A DNA stretch of 64,000 nt from Rattus norvegicus (GCF_036323735.1 NC_086027.1:91772662-91836661), one strand, 5' to 3'. Shown: positions 46,790 to 59,640, counted from the first letter of the stretch. A program made the numbers and translations. The notes: a model not told the origin generated them from the sequence alone.

Positions 46790-48249
46790 GTGAATGTTGA
46801 TAACTACTTACCACCTTGGAAAGCTCTCACATGCCAATTTACTCTGACACCACTGGAAAGTTCTTGCTCTATTTTCCCACCGAGCATTGCTTATTTTAAA
46901 GGATGTCAACGTAAGCAACGTAAGAGGCATAGTGCTTCATCAAGGAACGTCTTTTGAAGAAGATACAATGGATGCTTCAGAATATTTAAATAAAAAGGTT
47001 TAATTTTAGTGTAGTGAATGTTATGTGTTGTAGACATGAAAAATCCAGACTATTTTTGTGATACCAAACAAAACAAAACAAAACAATAGAAAACACAAAA
47101 AACCAAAACACCCACTCACTGTGCACCTCCGTTAATTGTATACACCTAGAGAAATTAGATGGCGTCTGGGAGTTCTATTCACATTCACAGACACTCAGCA
47201 TCAGGCTTTTAGAAAAATCCATGTCACATCGTTCAGTCCGGGTTTCAGTGCCTAAGTCTTGGTTGAGCTAGTCAGGTGTGAGGAACTCAGTGGATGACTG
47301 GACAGAGCAAGGCAGAATTGGTTTGAAAATGCAAGTATTTAAGAACACCACCATATCCTAAAAGACACGAGGATGTAAGCAAGCAAGCAAACAGGGAAAC
47401 AAACAAACTTCTGAAAGAACAAATTCACTTTGGTAGAACAGAACCCGTGCTTATTGAAAAGAAAATGCAGCCACAGGAAGTGGCCTTGCTCAGTTATGCA
47501 AATCATTTTGCAGCAGTAAGGGAGGCTTCTTGGCTTCAGAATTCACAGTGGGAAATTCCTACAGAGACTTTTAAGCTCTCATTACAGCTACATTAACAAT
47601 CAGAGTCATGCTACAGTGAAGGGCTGCTGGAGAGTTGCCAAATTCCCAGCTTCCTCAAGCAGTGGAAGTAGTGACCTGAAAAATCGGGAGTGATCTCTTT
47701 TACAACATCGAACAACAAACCACTTTGACCACGAGACATCGAACCTGAACACAAAATGAAAGCATAATGATAGGTTTTTCATAATGTGGGCAGCTTTTGT
47801 GCCATCTCCCTATAAAAGCACCCCATCCCCATTTAATTTCTCTTTCTATAGAAATGTCACATTTTGCTCCCGAGATTAAAGGCAGGAGCAAAGTGGTGAC
47901 TCCTTTATATCTGGACAAAACTGGAGTCTAAAGCTGGTTTATCCTTTACTGTGTATGAATATTTTCTATTGCTTTTAAAGATTTAGGTAGTAAACTGTGT
48001 GGAATTGATGGGAAGAGCCCAGTGTTTTCTGTTTAGTGTCCTATTGAGAAGGACTAAGTATTCTCTACAACACTTCCACACTGTGTCTAATTAATCGTTA
48101 ATGGTCTTTAAGACCGAGTCCCTTTTCAGCTGTGTTTGAGCACTGACAACCAAAATCAATGTTGCGTTGGCATTTGTGGGGAAGGAAACTCTTTTTCGGC
48201 TGTTACAGGGGAGGCCACGGGACAACAGTGTCTTCTTTTAGTGTACTCC
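46790..48249. other. Unassigned sequence
   Basis: About 1.5 kb; (AAAAC)n at 47066-47088 and an (AAGC)n stub at 47378-47390. No gene recognised. Confidence 0.4.
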
Positions 48250-48385
48250 ATTTTGTTTTCTGAGACAAGGTCTCTCACCAAAACCTGGAGTTCACTGGCC
48301 AACCAGCAAGTCTTGGAGATCCTCCTGACCCCCGCAGTGTTGAGATCAGAGATGTGCCTCGATGTCTGGCTTTTACCTGGATGTT
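48250..48385 (-). mobile_element. B4-type SINE, minus strand
   Basis: TTTTCTGAGACAAGGTCTCTCACC, AACCTGGAGTTCACTGGCC, AACCAGCAAGTCTTGGAGATCCTCCTGACCCCCGCAGTG in pieces are the complement of a B4-like SINE. Confidence 0.6.
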
Positions 48386-48759
48386 GAGAATGTGAAGTCA
48401 GGTCCATACAGTTGTGTGAAAAACATGTTCCCCAACCTCTAGACATCTTCTAACAGCATCACAGATGTGCCATGCCTTAAATCAAACTCGATTGCATCCT
48501 TAGCCCAGGAATCCACCCTTCTCTATGTTCTGTATCTCATTCAACTTGTGCCACCATTCCCTTAGCGACTGAAGCCTGACATGTGGAGTTGGTCTTTGTT
48601 TCCCTTTCCTTTATATTTAATATCCAATAAATAATTTAATAAAATTTCATGTCTAGCATACATCCTCCTCATCAGCTACCTCCAACCATTTCAACCGTGT
48701 CTGCATGGTCTCTACAAGCTCTGCTCACACTTCTACTCCCTTCTGGATTGGTCACTTTC
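48386..48759. other. Unassigned sequence
   Basis: No recognised feature. Confidence 0.4.
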
Positions 48760-49020
48760 TTGTTACTATGGCCAATACCTGACATCATGCAATTTAAGGG
48801 GAGAAAGTTTTATTTTGTCTTACAGTTTATTCAAATACAGCTCCCCCATGGTGGAGAAAGAAAGAATAGACAGAAAGGGGCTGGGCTACTAAACTTGAGG
48901 CACCTCCTCAGCGACTCACTTCCTCCAGCCCGACTTCAACTCCTGCAGGTCCCACAAACTGCACTGGCCAACAGCTGAGGACTAAGAGTTCAAATGCACG
49001 AGTCTATGGGACATTTCACA
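48760..49020 (-). mobile_element. MaLR-like LTR copy, degraded
   Basis: TTACTATGGCCAATACCTGAC, GGGGAGAAAGTTTTATTTTG and the downstream CACCTCCTCAGCGACTCACTTCC and GAGTCTATGGGACATTTCA blocks follow the layout of the repeat copies at 55581-55865 and 5041-5463. Confidence 0.4.
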
Positions 49021-49649
49021 TCCTCTCATACTGGTCAGGGATCCTTTTAGACTAGGACATCAGAGCACATCATTTCCCTCCTAAAACCATCTAGTGGGAT
49101 CCTATCCCATTCCACTAAGCACCACGAGGTAGGGCCTCTTTCAAGGCCAATGAGCTGTTGTAGCCAATTCATGGTCTCATTTTCTAATCCATCTTCTCTC
49201 TTTTTTCACTCTCGTTCACTTTCTCCATTGGCCTTCATACTCCTCACACTTTGCCATTTCAAGGTCATTGTGTTGGCCGTTTCCTCTGTTTTGAATGTTA
49301 CCATCAGAAGTCTGCCGGGCTCACTCCTTCACTTCCCTCAGGTCTCTGTGGAATGTCTTCTTCATACAGTGTTTTCCTAACCACCTATCCAAGCTGGAAT
49401 CTGGGTCACTCTCTACCACCTTGCTTTGTTCTTTCCCATTATGCTTTTGTTGCTTGTCGTTCAATCGCATGTGCTTTAATTTGCTTCCTCTGTTGTATCT
49501 GCTGTAGTCCAAATGGGATGTGAGTAGAGACTGTCTTATGCATAGCTTCTGGAACAAATTAGGTACCAATAAAATTATATTTACTTAAGAGTGTTGCTCT
49601 TTTCTCACCCCCCCACTGAGTGTACATATATAATTTAAATTTTACTTAT
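49021..49649. other. Unassigned sequence
   Basis: Pyrimidine-rich; overlapping short frames (66-90 codons) without known domains. Confidence 0.4.
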
Positions 49650-49822
49650 TTTTTGTGTATGAGTGTTTTGGTTGGTGCCCGCATAGGTCATAAGAGGGCA
49701 TCAGATGCCCTGTGACTGGAGATACTGACAGTTATGAGACATCATATGGATTCTGGGAATCACATCCAAGTCCTTTGCAGGAGTGGCAGGTGCTCTTAGC
49801 CCCTGAGCCACCTTTGCAGGCC
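49650..49822 (-). mobile_element. B3-type SINE, minus strand
   Basis: TAAGAGGGCATCAGATGCCC, ATTCTGGGAATCACATCCAAGTCC, GGAGTGGCAGGTGCTCTTAGCCCCTGAGCCACC in pieces are the complement of B3. Confidence 0.7.
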
Positions 49823-50551
49823 TCTCTGGACGTGTTCTGCTTCATGGAATCCCTCTACACTACAATGTCAAAAGTATCTAGGACTATGATGTCCAGGAAG
49901 ATTGAATACTAACAAAATCATTCATGAGATGGATTTGGGTATAAACAACGGAGAGAGCAAGCAGTTGTAGAAATAAGAGATCTCTTGCTCAGAAAAGCTT
50001 TTTAAATCCCCTTCTGGTCATAAACACTAAAAACTTACTCGAGCCACTTTCTGCCTCCAATGTCAGGAGGGGATTTTTTTCAGTTGCTAGTAAGGCAGCC
50101 TTGGTTCCAAAGGTAGAAATATATGAAAAGTGTTGAAGTTACTCATTATTTCAAGGACTGGTTTGAAGCCAGTGATTTTTCAAGCCGTTTGGTAATTGAT
50201 GTTCATCAGTTTGGCCCAAGAGAATCCAAGGACAGCAAACACACTGGTGCCATATAATGTCCCAGGGAGTATCAAGACAAAGAGCACAAGTTATTTTTGT
50301 AATAAAGAAGGTCTTAAACACAAATTTATTTCAGAAGGTGAATGTCATTAGTTACAAAAGAGGAATTTCAAAGATCACTCATCATGACTCTATTTATACA
50401 ATATTACAATTACATTTTAATTCAGTAGTAGTTGTTGAAATATATGAAATTGGAGCCACCATTGTTTCTGGTATCCATGACAACCAGAGACAAAGAATGA
50501 GTGGTCAATTGTCATGATAATTGTTTAAAACTTTGGTGAGATTCTACAAAT
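49823..50551. other. Unassigned sequence
   Basis: No recognised feature; the 86-codon frame at 50257-50517 shows no known domain. Confidence 0.4.
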
Positions 50552-50639
50552 TAATTAATAATAGGCTGACATTTTTAATTAAACTGTAATCACATCGTTT
50601 TCACCTTCTCTTTTCTCACTCCAGCCCTTCCCATATACT

Positions 50640-50687
<48 letters not shown>

Positions 50688-50912
50688 AATCATGACTTCC
50701 TTTTCTTTTCTTTACTTGTGTGCATTTGTGTATGTACGTGTGTGTATCCTGTATAGAAATGCAGCCTGCTGATTCTGTCAGTGTTACTTGTGTGTCCGTG
50801 ATTTCAGTGCTGACCACTTGGTACTGAATAACCTACATGGAGGTGCATCCGTGGGCAAAACTAGCCTCTCAGTCTTACCATTCCTTAGTTGCCTATAAAC
50901 TACATGTCTGCT
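50552..50912 (-). mobile_element. Lx-type L1 3' UTR fragment with CT microsatellite
   Basis: CAGCCTGCTGATTCTGTCAG, TGTTACTTGTGTGTCCGTGATTTCAGTGCTGACCACTTGGTACTG and TTAGTTGCCTATAAACTAC in pieces are the complement of an old rodent L1 3' UTR. A (CT)n tract of about 40 bp lies at 50645-50683. Confidence 0.6.
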
Positions 50913-51149
50913 CTCTTCACATCATGAGACATTTTATCCTTCTCAATAGTAAACGTATAAGTAGGATTCCTAGCCTGCTGTCTGCCTGTTTGTCAATGTT
51001 ATTTATTACACTAATTTTTGGCTCACTTTATGACTGTTTTGATGAATTATGAGTTCAGTTAAAGTGTTCTTATCCCATCTTTAATTTTTTTTCTTGAATA
51101 GTGCCAAACTATATAATTCCTGAAGGAGAATAACTGGAAGCCCATCTAG

Positions 51150-51290
51150 CTTGATGCTTTAATGTTAAAGCTGAGGACACAGAGGTCAGAGAGACATGAG
51201 ACATTGCCTGTATTGTCTTTGAGGACCAGAACTGGAGCTCCTGACCTCCTCCCTAGGTCACTGTATTGTTCCTCATTTCCTCCACAAGGA
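51150..51290 (+). mobile_element. MIR SINE
   Basis: AAAGCTGAGGACACAGAGGTCAGAGAGACATGAG and GGACCAGAACTGGAGCTCCTGACCTCC in pieces follow the MIR core and 3' half. Confidence 0.55.
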
Positions 51291-52639
51291 TTTATTACCT
51301 AATTCTGGAATAGATCACGTTACTACACGTCATTAGCCTACACATTAACTTAGCTGCTCTCAGAGAACAACACACGTCACAGTTTCTATTTAGGCTTAAT
51401 CATTAATGACATATTATCAAACAACTAAATAAAAATATCAAAGCATGACCTCTAGTCACAACTTCTCAGGGGGCTAAGCTGGGAAGAACACTCCAGCCTA
51501 GTCGTTGGATACCAGTATGTGAGACGCGGCAGTATGCTGTCTGAGAACATATTAATTCAAACTAAATTAAAAAGTTATACTTTCAGGAAGGATGAGAACT
51601 ATATGAATTACTGTAATGACTATTTAAAACAAAACAAACTTCTTGATTTTTGGCACCTTAGTTTGGAGTCTCATGAAAGCAATGAAGCGACGGATAATTT
51701 CATTGTGAGGTTACCTCAGGAAGCAAGAAGACAGACAGGTAGAGGGTCATTCATGAACACTGGGAAGTTGACTTTCCTAGAGACTTTTGAGGGGGGAAGT
51801 AAATAGTTGTCTTTGAAAATAATCCTCCTGAAGGTTAAGAGAGAGCACTTCATGCACTGGTTCATATGTTGCATTAGTGGAGGGTTTCTCCATAGGCTGT
51901 CATCTCCCCGTTCATATTCAGTGTTAGGAAAAGTGGAGAGTACCAACATCCTCCCTCAGCTCAAAACAGGTCCTGGAGCAGAAAGAAATGCAGACACAGA
52001 GCAAGCAATGGCCAGCATGGGTGTTGGCAAGGGCTCAAATCAAAACTAGAGCTGAAATCCCATGTTGTGTGATGCCAGACAGAAATACCTTCTACAGACA
52101 GCTCCAGAAAATGTTTCAAGAAACAGCTAGCATAGTGGCTATTGTGAATAAAAGAAACACCCCGTGTGCTCAGGCCAGATGAATCCACCAAAAAACCCAG
52201 AAGGATATTCAGCGCTTTGGCTTAAAAATAAAAATTAAAAAAAAAAAAACTGAAAAACTGTCTTCTCCAGAAAATATTGCATATCCATGGGCTATTTCCT
52301 AATGATTCATTTATTTTGAAAGAAAAGATTTGGCCCATAAACCCATGATGCTGCAAGATCACATAGCCTTGGGGAGGGATACTCATACTATTCTCAGGAA
52401 AAATCCAAGTGTCCTCATTATAAGAGTTGCAAGTGACTAAAACTAGTGCCGTTGCTATAAAAGAGAAAGCTATTAAAAAACACCTTGAAGAAAATATGAA
52501 AATAAACAATATTTTTGCAATTTTTCATGAGCTCCTTTCAAGGAGTAGCTTGCATATTATCTCACTAAGGAAATGTGATGAGGTCATACAATAGCCCTTA
52601 ATAGACACATGTGCCAGTCGATTTCTGCGCTTTGGGACG
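51291..52639. other. Unassigned sequence with an open frame ending in an A tract
   Basis: A frame free of stops runs from 51928 to 52182 (plus; first ATG 51988) and an A run follows at 52237-52249, with AATAAA just before it. It could be a retrocopy, but I recognise no protein in it and see no target-site duplication. Confidence 0.35.
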
Positions 52640-52885
52640 TAGATGTCCCTGTGTGTGTGCATGTATGAAGAAGCCAGAGGTCAGTTTCAGTGGCTTCCTC
52701 AGTGGCTCTTCACCTTACTTTTTTAGCGAGGGTCTTTCCCTGGACCTGGAGCTCACCAATTGGCTGGACTGCCTGGCTAACAAGTCCCAGGGATCCCCTT
52801 TCTCACTCCTTCCTCAGAACCGGAGTTGCATACGTGTACCACGCAAGCTGACTTTTTATTTGGTTGCTGGCCATATGTACTCATA
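52640..52885 (-). mobile_element. B4-type SINE, minus strand
   Basis: GAAGCCAGAGGTCAGTTTCAG, AGCGAGGGTCTTTCCCTGG, ACCTGGAGCTCACCAATTGG, CTGGACTGCCTGGCTAACAAGTCCCAGGGATCC in pieces follow the same SINE type as 48250-48385, here longer. Confidence 0.6.
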
Positions 52886-53660
52886 TTCTAATGCTTAGAT
52901 GGCCAGTACTTCATCAGTGGAGCCCCTGCTGGCTTTTAGAACTAAGAAATATGTCATTCAAAGATACACATCAGTAGCAGGTCACATAGTAGAGAAGACC
53001 AGCTCTACCATGAATTCCTGGGTAGTGTTAATGAAACCAAAGAGCACAAACAAGCAATCCAATGCTCACCAGTGCAATCGTCTCAACATGGAGTCTTTAG
53101 GATCACTAAATAAACTGATAAAGTGCTTGGATCCGAGTCTATAACAGATAGATGGTTATGCTCTCCCTGTCTACATTTCTGACCTTATTGAGAGGTCATC
53201 TAGCTCAGGATGAGTGTCTCTATAAAAAGAGGAAAGAAAATCCAGGTCATTCTTCTGTATATTCTCCATCCTAACTGGGAAGCTCTCTGCTTTCCTGGAT
53301 CCCCCCATCTCCTTGGTTTCTATAGTGGCTCACAGCAGAAAAGTCTCCATCAATGTCACACAAGAAGAAGTCACCAAAAGTGTTTTCAGACTCATATAGA
53401 TGACACATATGTCAAGGCTTCCTCTGCAAGACCATAAAATTATCATTTTGTCAAAAGCCAACAAGCTGAGACTCTGAAGAAGCATTTGGGAAAAGATAGG
53501 CTAAGGCTGAGGAATGGGAAGAGGGTGGGCCTACTCTCTCTGGTGACTTTCTCAGGAGTCACAGGCACCTGGTCTCATCCCTCTAGTGTACAATGACATC
53601 AGTGATTCCTTTGTTGTGGGACTGGTCTTCTTTTTTGTAACTTTAATGAACTGCTTCTAA
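52886..53660. other. Unassigned sequence
   Basis: No recognised feature. Confidence 0.4.
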
Positions 53661-53664
53661 TAAC

Positions 53665-53745
53665 CCTGGGGGTAGAGAGTATACCTTGGTGATAGAATGT
53701 TTGCCTAGCATGCACAAGGCCATGGTTCAATCCCCAGTACCACAA
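53665..53745 (+). mobile_element. Older ID-type SINE
   Basis: CCTTGGTGATAGAATGTTTGCC, TAGCATGCACAAGGCCATGG, TTCAATCCCCAGTACCAC keep the tRNA-like layout of ID elements. Its A tail has turned into the AAAG repeat that follows. Confidence 0.7.
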
Positions 53746-53889
53746 AAGAAAGAAAGAAAGAAAAAAAATGAAAGAAAGAAAGAAGGAAGGAAGGAAGGAA
53801 AGAAGGAAAGAAAAACAAATTTTAAAAAGAAATAAAGTTGCATGTGAAACACACTCTTGTTCTTGTCATGATGTATCTTTAACTACATT

Positions 53890-53948
<59 letters not shown>
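53746..53948. repeat. (AAAG)n/(AAGG)n and (GA)n microsatellites
   Basis: AAAG/AAGG units at 53746-53813 and a GA run of about 55 bp at 53891-53948. Confidence 0.95.
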
Positions 53949-53951
<3 letters not shown>

Positions 53952-55580
53952 CATAGAAAGGAGATAGAGAGATACTCATAAGGTCATACATGATCTGGAT
54001 GGCACTGATAGCAGACATCTGGATTTTGTGAGATATTATAAATAAATAACAGTGAGAGTCAAAGAACTTATGTTTGAGATGCTGAGCCAGGGAAACTGGG
54101 AAATTATTCATTTGACACGAATGACAGAGAACATACACGTGTCCGATTGTATGAATAATGGAAGAAGCACACACAGTTCCATGCAGTCCATGCTCACCTG
54201 AAAAAGAAATTGTAAGAGCAAAAACTGCAAAGCACTTAACTCCCACAGTGAATAAGTAAGCGGTAGTTCCCCCAAACCGACACTGAGTGCTCTCACAGCT
54301 TTAAAGGGAAATAGAAAAACCATAGCTTCCATTGTGTATCTGTACAAAGTTTTAGGGCCCTGGGGGCAATGCCATGGTATATGTTATTATCATATTTGTC
54401 TCCAGGTAGACAGAACAGATACTGAGAATTATTTTTGTGGTACACCCCTTGAAACTAAAGGCAGATTATGAAGATGAACGAATCTAAATGCAGTCATGTG
54501 TTTCTAAACAGCAGAACGAGGTTCATGGTCAGGAGATCCTGTTGTGTACACAGAGAGTCCTTACACAAAATTTAGATGTGTATAGTTGATTCTGTTTTGG
54601 CTCAAAGTACAGTCTCTTGCTCTTAGGTTGTAAACCTATACAGCATGTGACATTATGGACTACTGTGGACAAGTGTATTTGTGTTCTTAGATGTAGGACA
54701 GGTACCATAAAAAAAGATGCTGTAAAAATTAAGAAATGATAAACTTATATGAGGTGGGTGCTATGAATGAGTGGAGCTTGCCTGGCTAGCATTTGCTTTG
54801 CCACTGAATGGGTGACTGGGGAATGAGCGTGGAGGTCTGGGACACTACTGTTCACCTGTGCAGAGTTTATAAGTGCTGTAAACTAGTTGCTAAAACTTTT
54901 TTCCAGAAATATATTAGCTTTAGCCACTGTGACATTTTTATTTTATAAAGTTTTACATTTTAAAAACCTTTAGACTTTGGTAAGGAAACATTGCTTAAGA
55001 AACAAAGGTGCCATGAGGCTAGAAGACTATGCAGAAACATTTTCCTTCTTGATAGCATTATTTTCCCTTTGAGATTATTATAATTCCATTTCTAAGCTTA
55101 GTTGCCGAAAGGTAAGACAAAAACATGCACACTGCTCTACTGAGTTCCCCTTCTGGGGTTGTAGCCAGCTTGAACCCTAATCCCTACCACTCCCTTAGAG
55201 TAAACCTGATTGGTATTCCCCAAATACTTACCCAGCATGCTATAAATAGACAAGGTCTATAACAGTAGTTTGCAGAGCTTTACAACTGGACCCTGGCACC
55301 AGGCATATGTCTGACTCTTTGATACTAGTCTGGGCGAATCAGGTGTACTCCATTAAAGGAGGTCACTTTTTTTGAGTGCTTTCAAAGTCCTCATATTATG
55401 ACTTACATTATGGAGACCTGCTTGGACTTGCTCTATCCCAAGAATCATGCATGATTCATTAGCAAGTAGCCAATAGGTTGCCCTCTGTAGGATTGCCCTC
55501 TGTTTGCCTCTTGCCTTTGGTGTCCCAACACCTGGGAGCTGGTCTCACACAATGGGACCAGGTTTATCTGGAACACCTAC
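53949..55580. other. Unassigned sequence
   Basis: About 1.6 kb without a recognised gene or repeat. Confidence 0.4.
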
Positions 55581-55865
55581 TGTATTGGTTATTTTCCTTG
55601 TTGGTGGGACCAAGCTCTTGACAGAGACAACTTAAGGGAGGAGAGTTTACTTGGAAACACAGTTTTAGGGGACATAGTGCATTATGACATGGAAGGCATG
55701 AGAGCTGAGTGGCTCGGCTCTGGCAGCGACTTGAGGCATGGCTTGTTCACATCTCAGCAGACTGAGAAACAGAAAGCTCAGGGTAAAACCAGAAGTAGAT
55801 ACTGTCTCCAAGGCCCATTCCCAGAAACCCAATTTACTTGGTTGGATCACAGTCTCAAAATTCTA
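55581..55865 (-). mobile_element. MaLR-like LTR copy, degraded
   Basis: TATTGGTTATTTTCCTTGTTGG, GGAGGAGAGTTTACTTGG and CATTATGACATGGAAGGCATGAGAGC in pieces resemble the related repeat family with the ACCATGACCAAAAGCAACTTGGG-type start. Diverged. Confidence 0.4.
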
Positions 55866-55926
55866 TAGCTTCCCAAGACAGAGTTCAGTTGGAGTCCAAG
55901 TGTCTGAACACATGACTTTAAGGGTT

Positions 55927-56180
55927 AACTTAGTCTGTGATCTATTGCTATGCAGAGACACCATGACCATGGCAACTCTTACAAAGCATCATTTAACTGG
56001 AGCTTGCTGTAGTTTCAGAGGTTTAGTCCATTACCAGCTTGGCAGGAAGCATGGTGGCACACAGGCATATATGTACCAAATATGGAGCTGAGAGTCCTAC
56101 ATGAGATTAACAGGCATTGAGGAAGGAGGGAAAGAGGGAGGGAGGGAGGGAAGGAGGGAGGGAGACAGAGAGAGAGAGAC

Positions 56181-56215
<35 letters not shown>

Positions 56216-56372
56216 CTGGACTTGGCTTGGGCTTTTGAAACCTCAAAGCTCATCCCCAGTGATACACTTTCTCCAACAAGGACACACCTTCTAATCCTTT
56301 CAAATAGTACCACTTTCTAAACCTGTAAATATAGGAATCTATGAGAGGCCATTCTTATCCAAGCCACCACAT
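55927..56372 (-). mobile_element. MaLR-like LTR copy with internal microsatellite
   Basis: GCAGAGACACCATGACCATGG, CAACTCTTACAAAGCATCATTTAACTGGAGC and, after the microsatellite, CTTTTGAAACCTCAAAGC and GAGGCCATTCTTATCCAAGCCACC. Same layout as 5041-5463, including a purine tract in the middle at the same place. Confidence 0.55.
56121..56215. repeat. (GGGA)n then (GACA)n microsatellite
   Basis: GGGA units, a GA run, then about eight ACAG units. Confidence 0.95.
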
Positions 56373-56462
56373 GGAGGGGGTACATTTTGTTTCTATGTCG
56401 TAGCTGGACCTATGCTGGACCAGGTGCCATTGTATTCTGCCTTTACACCCTGGCCTATTGGA

Positions 56463-56465
<3 letters not shown>

Positions 56466-56517
<52 letters not shown>
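56466..56517. repeat. (CT)n microsatellite
   Basis: About 26 CT units. Confidence 0.96.
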
Positions 56518-56518
<1 letters not shown>

Positions 56519-56901
56519 CATTTCTAAGTATGAGGTACACTTTAATATAATAATGAAAATTAGAGTATGGTAAGTATATAAATCAGTAGCATTGTCCTAA
56601 TTATCAAGTCTCCTGCACTGCACACAACTGAATATGGTATCATATACACTAATAGAATAATAGCAGAGTTTTCTATATCAGCATCATTACAAACGTATGA
56701 GTTTAGATAGGATGTTATGATAGCCATATCATTACTAGACAATAAATTTCTGCTGACTCCATATAATATTGTGGGCACGCCATCATATAAGCATTGATTA
56801 TGGTGCCTGACTCTATTGTTACATAGAGTGAAGAGGAGACATATGGAATGAGTTAATTCTGAGACTAGAAAGGAAAACTGGAGAGGGAGGAAGGGGAGAT
56901 T
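56518..56901. other. Unassigned sequence
   Basis: AT-rich; the 129-codon minus frame at 56560-56949 shows no known domain. Confidence 0.4.
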
Positions 56902-57000
56902 ACTTGCTGAAATCCTACTGTGTGCTGTGAACTGTTTCATTATCCCCATTTATGAGAAGTTAGTTTCTTACTTTCTTTCAAAGTCACGTAGTCAGGAAGA
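56902..57000 (+). mobile_element. MIR-type SINE fragment
   Basis: CCTACTGTGTGCTGTGAAC, TTCATTATCCCCATTTATGAG and CAAAGTCACGTAGTCAGGAAG follow the order of the MIR core. Confidence 0.5.
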
Positions 57001-57904
57001 TCAGCATCCCTAAGATGGGACGTTTCCCCCCAGTGCACATGTTGAACCTTTTCTTTGAAAAGCTAGAAACTTACAGTTCACAGTGTCGTGGTGATCCAGA
57101 AGGAAGGATAAGAGCATTTGAATGCAACACTGTGAAGGGACATTTCCAGCTTCCCTTCAAGTTAGAGGTTCAGATACACCTTCTACACAGCTCTAGACAG
57201 AGACTTCACCTTGGTTCTTCCATGGCTCTTGATCTCTCTCAGATGCAGTATTTTTCCAGTCTCTATAGTGCTCTGTTTTCATTCAAAGGTCCCTTAGAGC
57301 TCCCCTTAGTAGGAATTTTACATCACACCTCCTTGAGTCCATAGTACATTCTCTATTAAATCATCGTGCACCTGACAGAAGGACGATCCATGCAACTTTG
57401 AAAGGAATTTCCTCCTTCCTAAACAGTGTCATGGAAATTCACCAGAGAGGGAAAGCATTGGGTGGGCACATGGTTTGATTAGCGATCCAAGTTTGTATTC
57501 ACATATCCTAGAAACCGAAGGGAGTCATGCAATGTCTGGATGATCATTTTGCTAACAATTCTATCAACGTTTTAAGTAACACATGTGTGATGTACTGCTT
57601 TTAAAAGTGCTTATACCGAATGCAGACATCAGGTTTCAGCTGTCTGTCTATACATACCAGTAAGCTCCTTCCACAGAAAAAGATACACTTCATGTTTTTT
57701 GGGGGAAGGTGTGGAAAGCAAGACCCTGGAAGTCTACTATATGTAGGAATTAGGACTTGTGACATTTGTGACTAAGTTATTTGAAAAGAACAAATTCCAG
57801 AGACTTGCCCCACCTCTGACAAACATTCAACTGACCACAGAAAAAAGTCCCCATGATAGCTTTTTGTTGAAGGGAAAACATTAATAGTTATTTTAAAAAA
57901 AAGG
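57001..57904. other. Unassigned sequence
   Basis: No gene recognised; the 109-codon frame at 57015-57344 shows no known domain. Confidence 0.4.
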
Positions 57905-58278
57905 AAAACAAATGGTCAATAAACATTAAAAAGAGAAAAAAAGTTCAATATCTTTAGTGATCAGGAAAATGCAAACCAAAACTACTTTGAGATTCTATCT
58001 CACCCCAGTCATCATGGCTGATAAAAAGAAAAAATACACAGTGTTGTTCCAAGTACTTCCAACTAAAGGTGGAAAGAAAATGAGAGAAACACTCTTGTTC
58101 ACTGGTGAGAATGCAAACTTGTGTAACCGTGAGGAAATTAATTTGAAAATTTCTGAGAAAACCAAAAGCAGAACTACTACATGGCCAATGTTATACACTC
58201 TTGGTTTTATAGAAAGGGCTCAAAATACTACCTCAAAGATGTGTGTGTGTGTGTATGTGTGTGTGTGTGTATGTGTGT

Positions 58279-58320
<42 letters not shown>

Positions 58321-58560
58321 ACAATCATGTTCAATGATGTGCTATTCATGATGGCCAAGAAATGGGAGCTGCCTGAATGCCCATAAAATATGAATGGGTA
58401 AAGAGAATGTTAACCTGTGTGTGTGAGTGTGTGAGTGTGTGATATACATTTTACGCAGCCATAAATGAAAATGAAATCGTGATATTCACAGGATGCATAC
58501 AACTGGAAATCTTCACGTTTAGTGAAATAGGTTAATTTAGAATGAGAGATATTATGTTTT
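57905..58560 (+). mobile_element. Old rodent L1 ORF2 3'-end fragment, split by TG repeats
   Basis: Sense L1: GGAAAATGCAAACCAAAACTAC, TTCTATCTCACCCCAGTCATCATGGCTG, the CAAACTTGTGTAACC block, GGCCAAGAAATGGGAGCTGCC (the RKWKEP region of ORF2) and GAAATAGGTTAATTTAGAATGAG near the old stop. TG microsatellites at 58239-58318 and 58418-58441 interrupt it. Corresponds to 16060-16560 of the full-length L1. Confidence 0.75.
58239..58318. repeat. (TG)n microsatellite
   Basis: TG run with four ATG interruptions, inside the L1 remnant. Confidence 0.95.
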
Positions 58561-59547
58561 CTCTATTTATGCCAATACCAAACTTAAAAAGACCATTGTG
58601 CCTGTTCAGACGTGAGATAGGGAAAGAGGCAAGCAGGGGGCGTGGCCGGGGTGGAGGGGTCAGGGAAGATGACCACAGACTGCAAGGCTCCGAGAGTAGT
58701 GATAAAGAAGAAAGACTTCTGTCAGTTGGGGCAGGCATCAGACACAAGCAGACAGGGCACTCCTGTGTTGTTATCCTCTTTATTGAGGTGTAATTGACAC
58801 ACCATAAAAACACCAGCTAAGCTGCCGATTCAGTGTTCTAGTACATTGTCCAGGCTGTACGACCATTTTCAGGATCTGTTTTGAGGGATGGAAGAACTAA
58901 AGATCACATAGGCATTCTGAGTCACCCAGAGTTCTGAACAGTTCCCAGAGAAGGAACTGAATGTGGGCAGTCATTAGTATATGGCCTTTCCCAATTAGGA
59001 CAGTGTTTTCCAAGGGTCTTTGTGCATTTTGTTGTTTTTATTGCCCCTTTAATTTTGGTGACTGGGCAATATTTCACTGCAGTCATCTATCTATCAGCCA
59101 TTCCTATTTGCTAGCTGTTGTGAAGACAGCCACCCATGCAGTTTTTGTGTGGATATGTAGTTTTGCTCTCTTGGGTGTATATCTAGGGATGGGATAGCTG
59201 GGTAAACTGTGATTAGATACTTGAGGAACTGGCAAACGGTCGCCAAAATCTCTGCTCCCTTTCCCACTCCCAGTGCCAATGTATGAGGCTCCCATTTCTC
59301 TACCCCATTGGCAGCTCTTCCTATGTGACTATTGACTGTGGCCATCCTGGTGGGTGTGATGCCATATGTCACAGCGGTTTTGATTTGCATTTCCTGAGTG
59401 ACTCAGAATGCTGGGTGTCTTGAGTCTTCCCATGTGCTCACTGGGCTTATATATGGCTCCTTTGCAGAAATGGCTGCTCATGCATTTTTGCTAAAAATTA
59501 ATTAAAATTTTAATGTATTGATTTTGATGTATCTCTGGGTGTGTGCA

Positions 59548-59640
59548 CTTCCACAACGTAAATTCTCAGGATCACACTCAGGTAGATAGGCAGCAAGTGC
59601 CCTGATTCTCTGAATCATTTCATTGCTCCACTTTTTTTGG
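59548..59640 (-). mobile_element. B3-type SINE fragment inside the ancient L1
   Basis: AAATTCTCAGGATCACACTCAGG, GGCAGCAAGTGCCCTGATTCTCTGAATCATTTCATTGCTCC in pieces resemble the complement of B3. Confidence 0.45.

Noticed and set aside
59094..59390. 98-codon minus-strand open frame
   Set aside because: It overlaps the decayed ORF2 C-terminal region of the ancient L1 and is a chance stop-free remnant.
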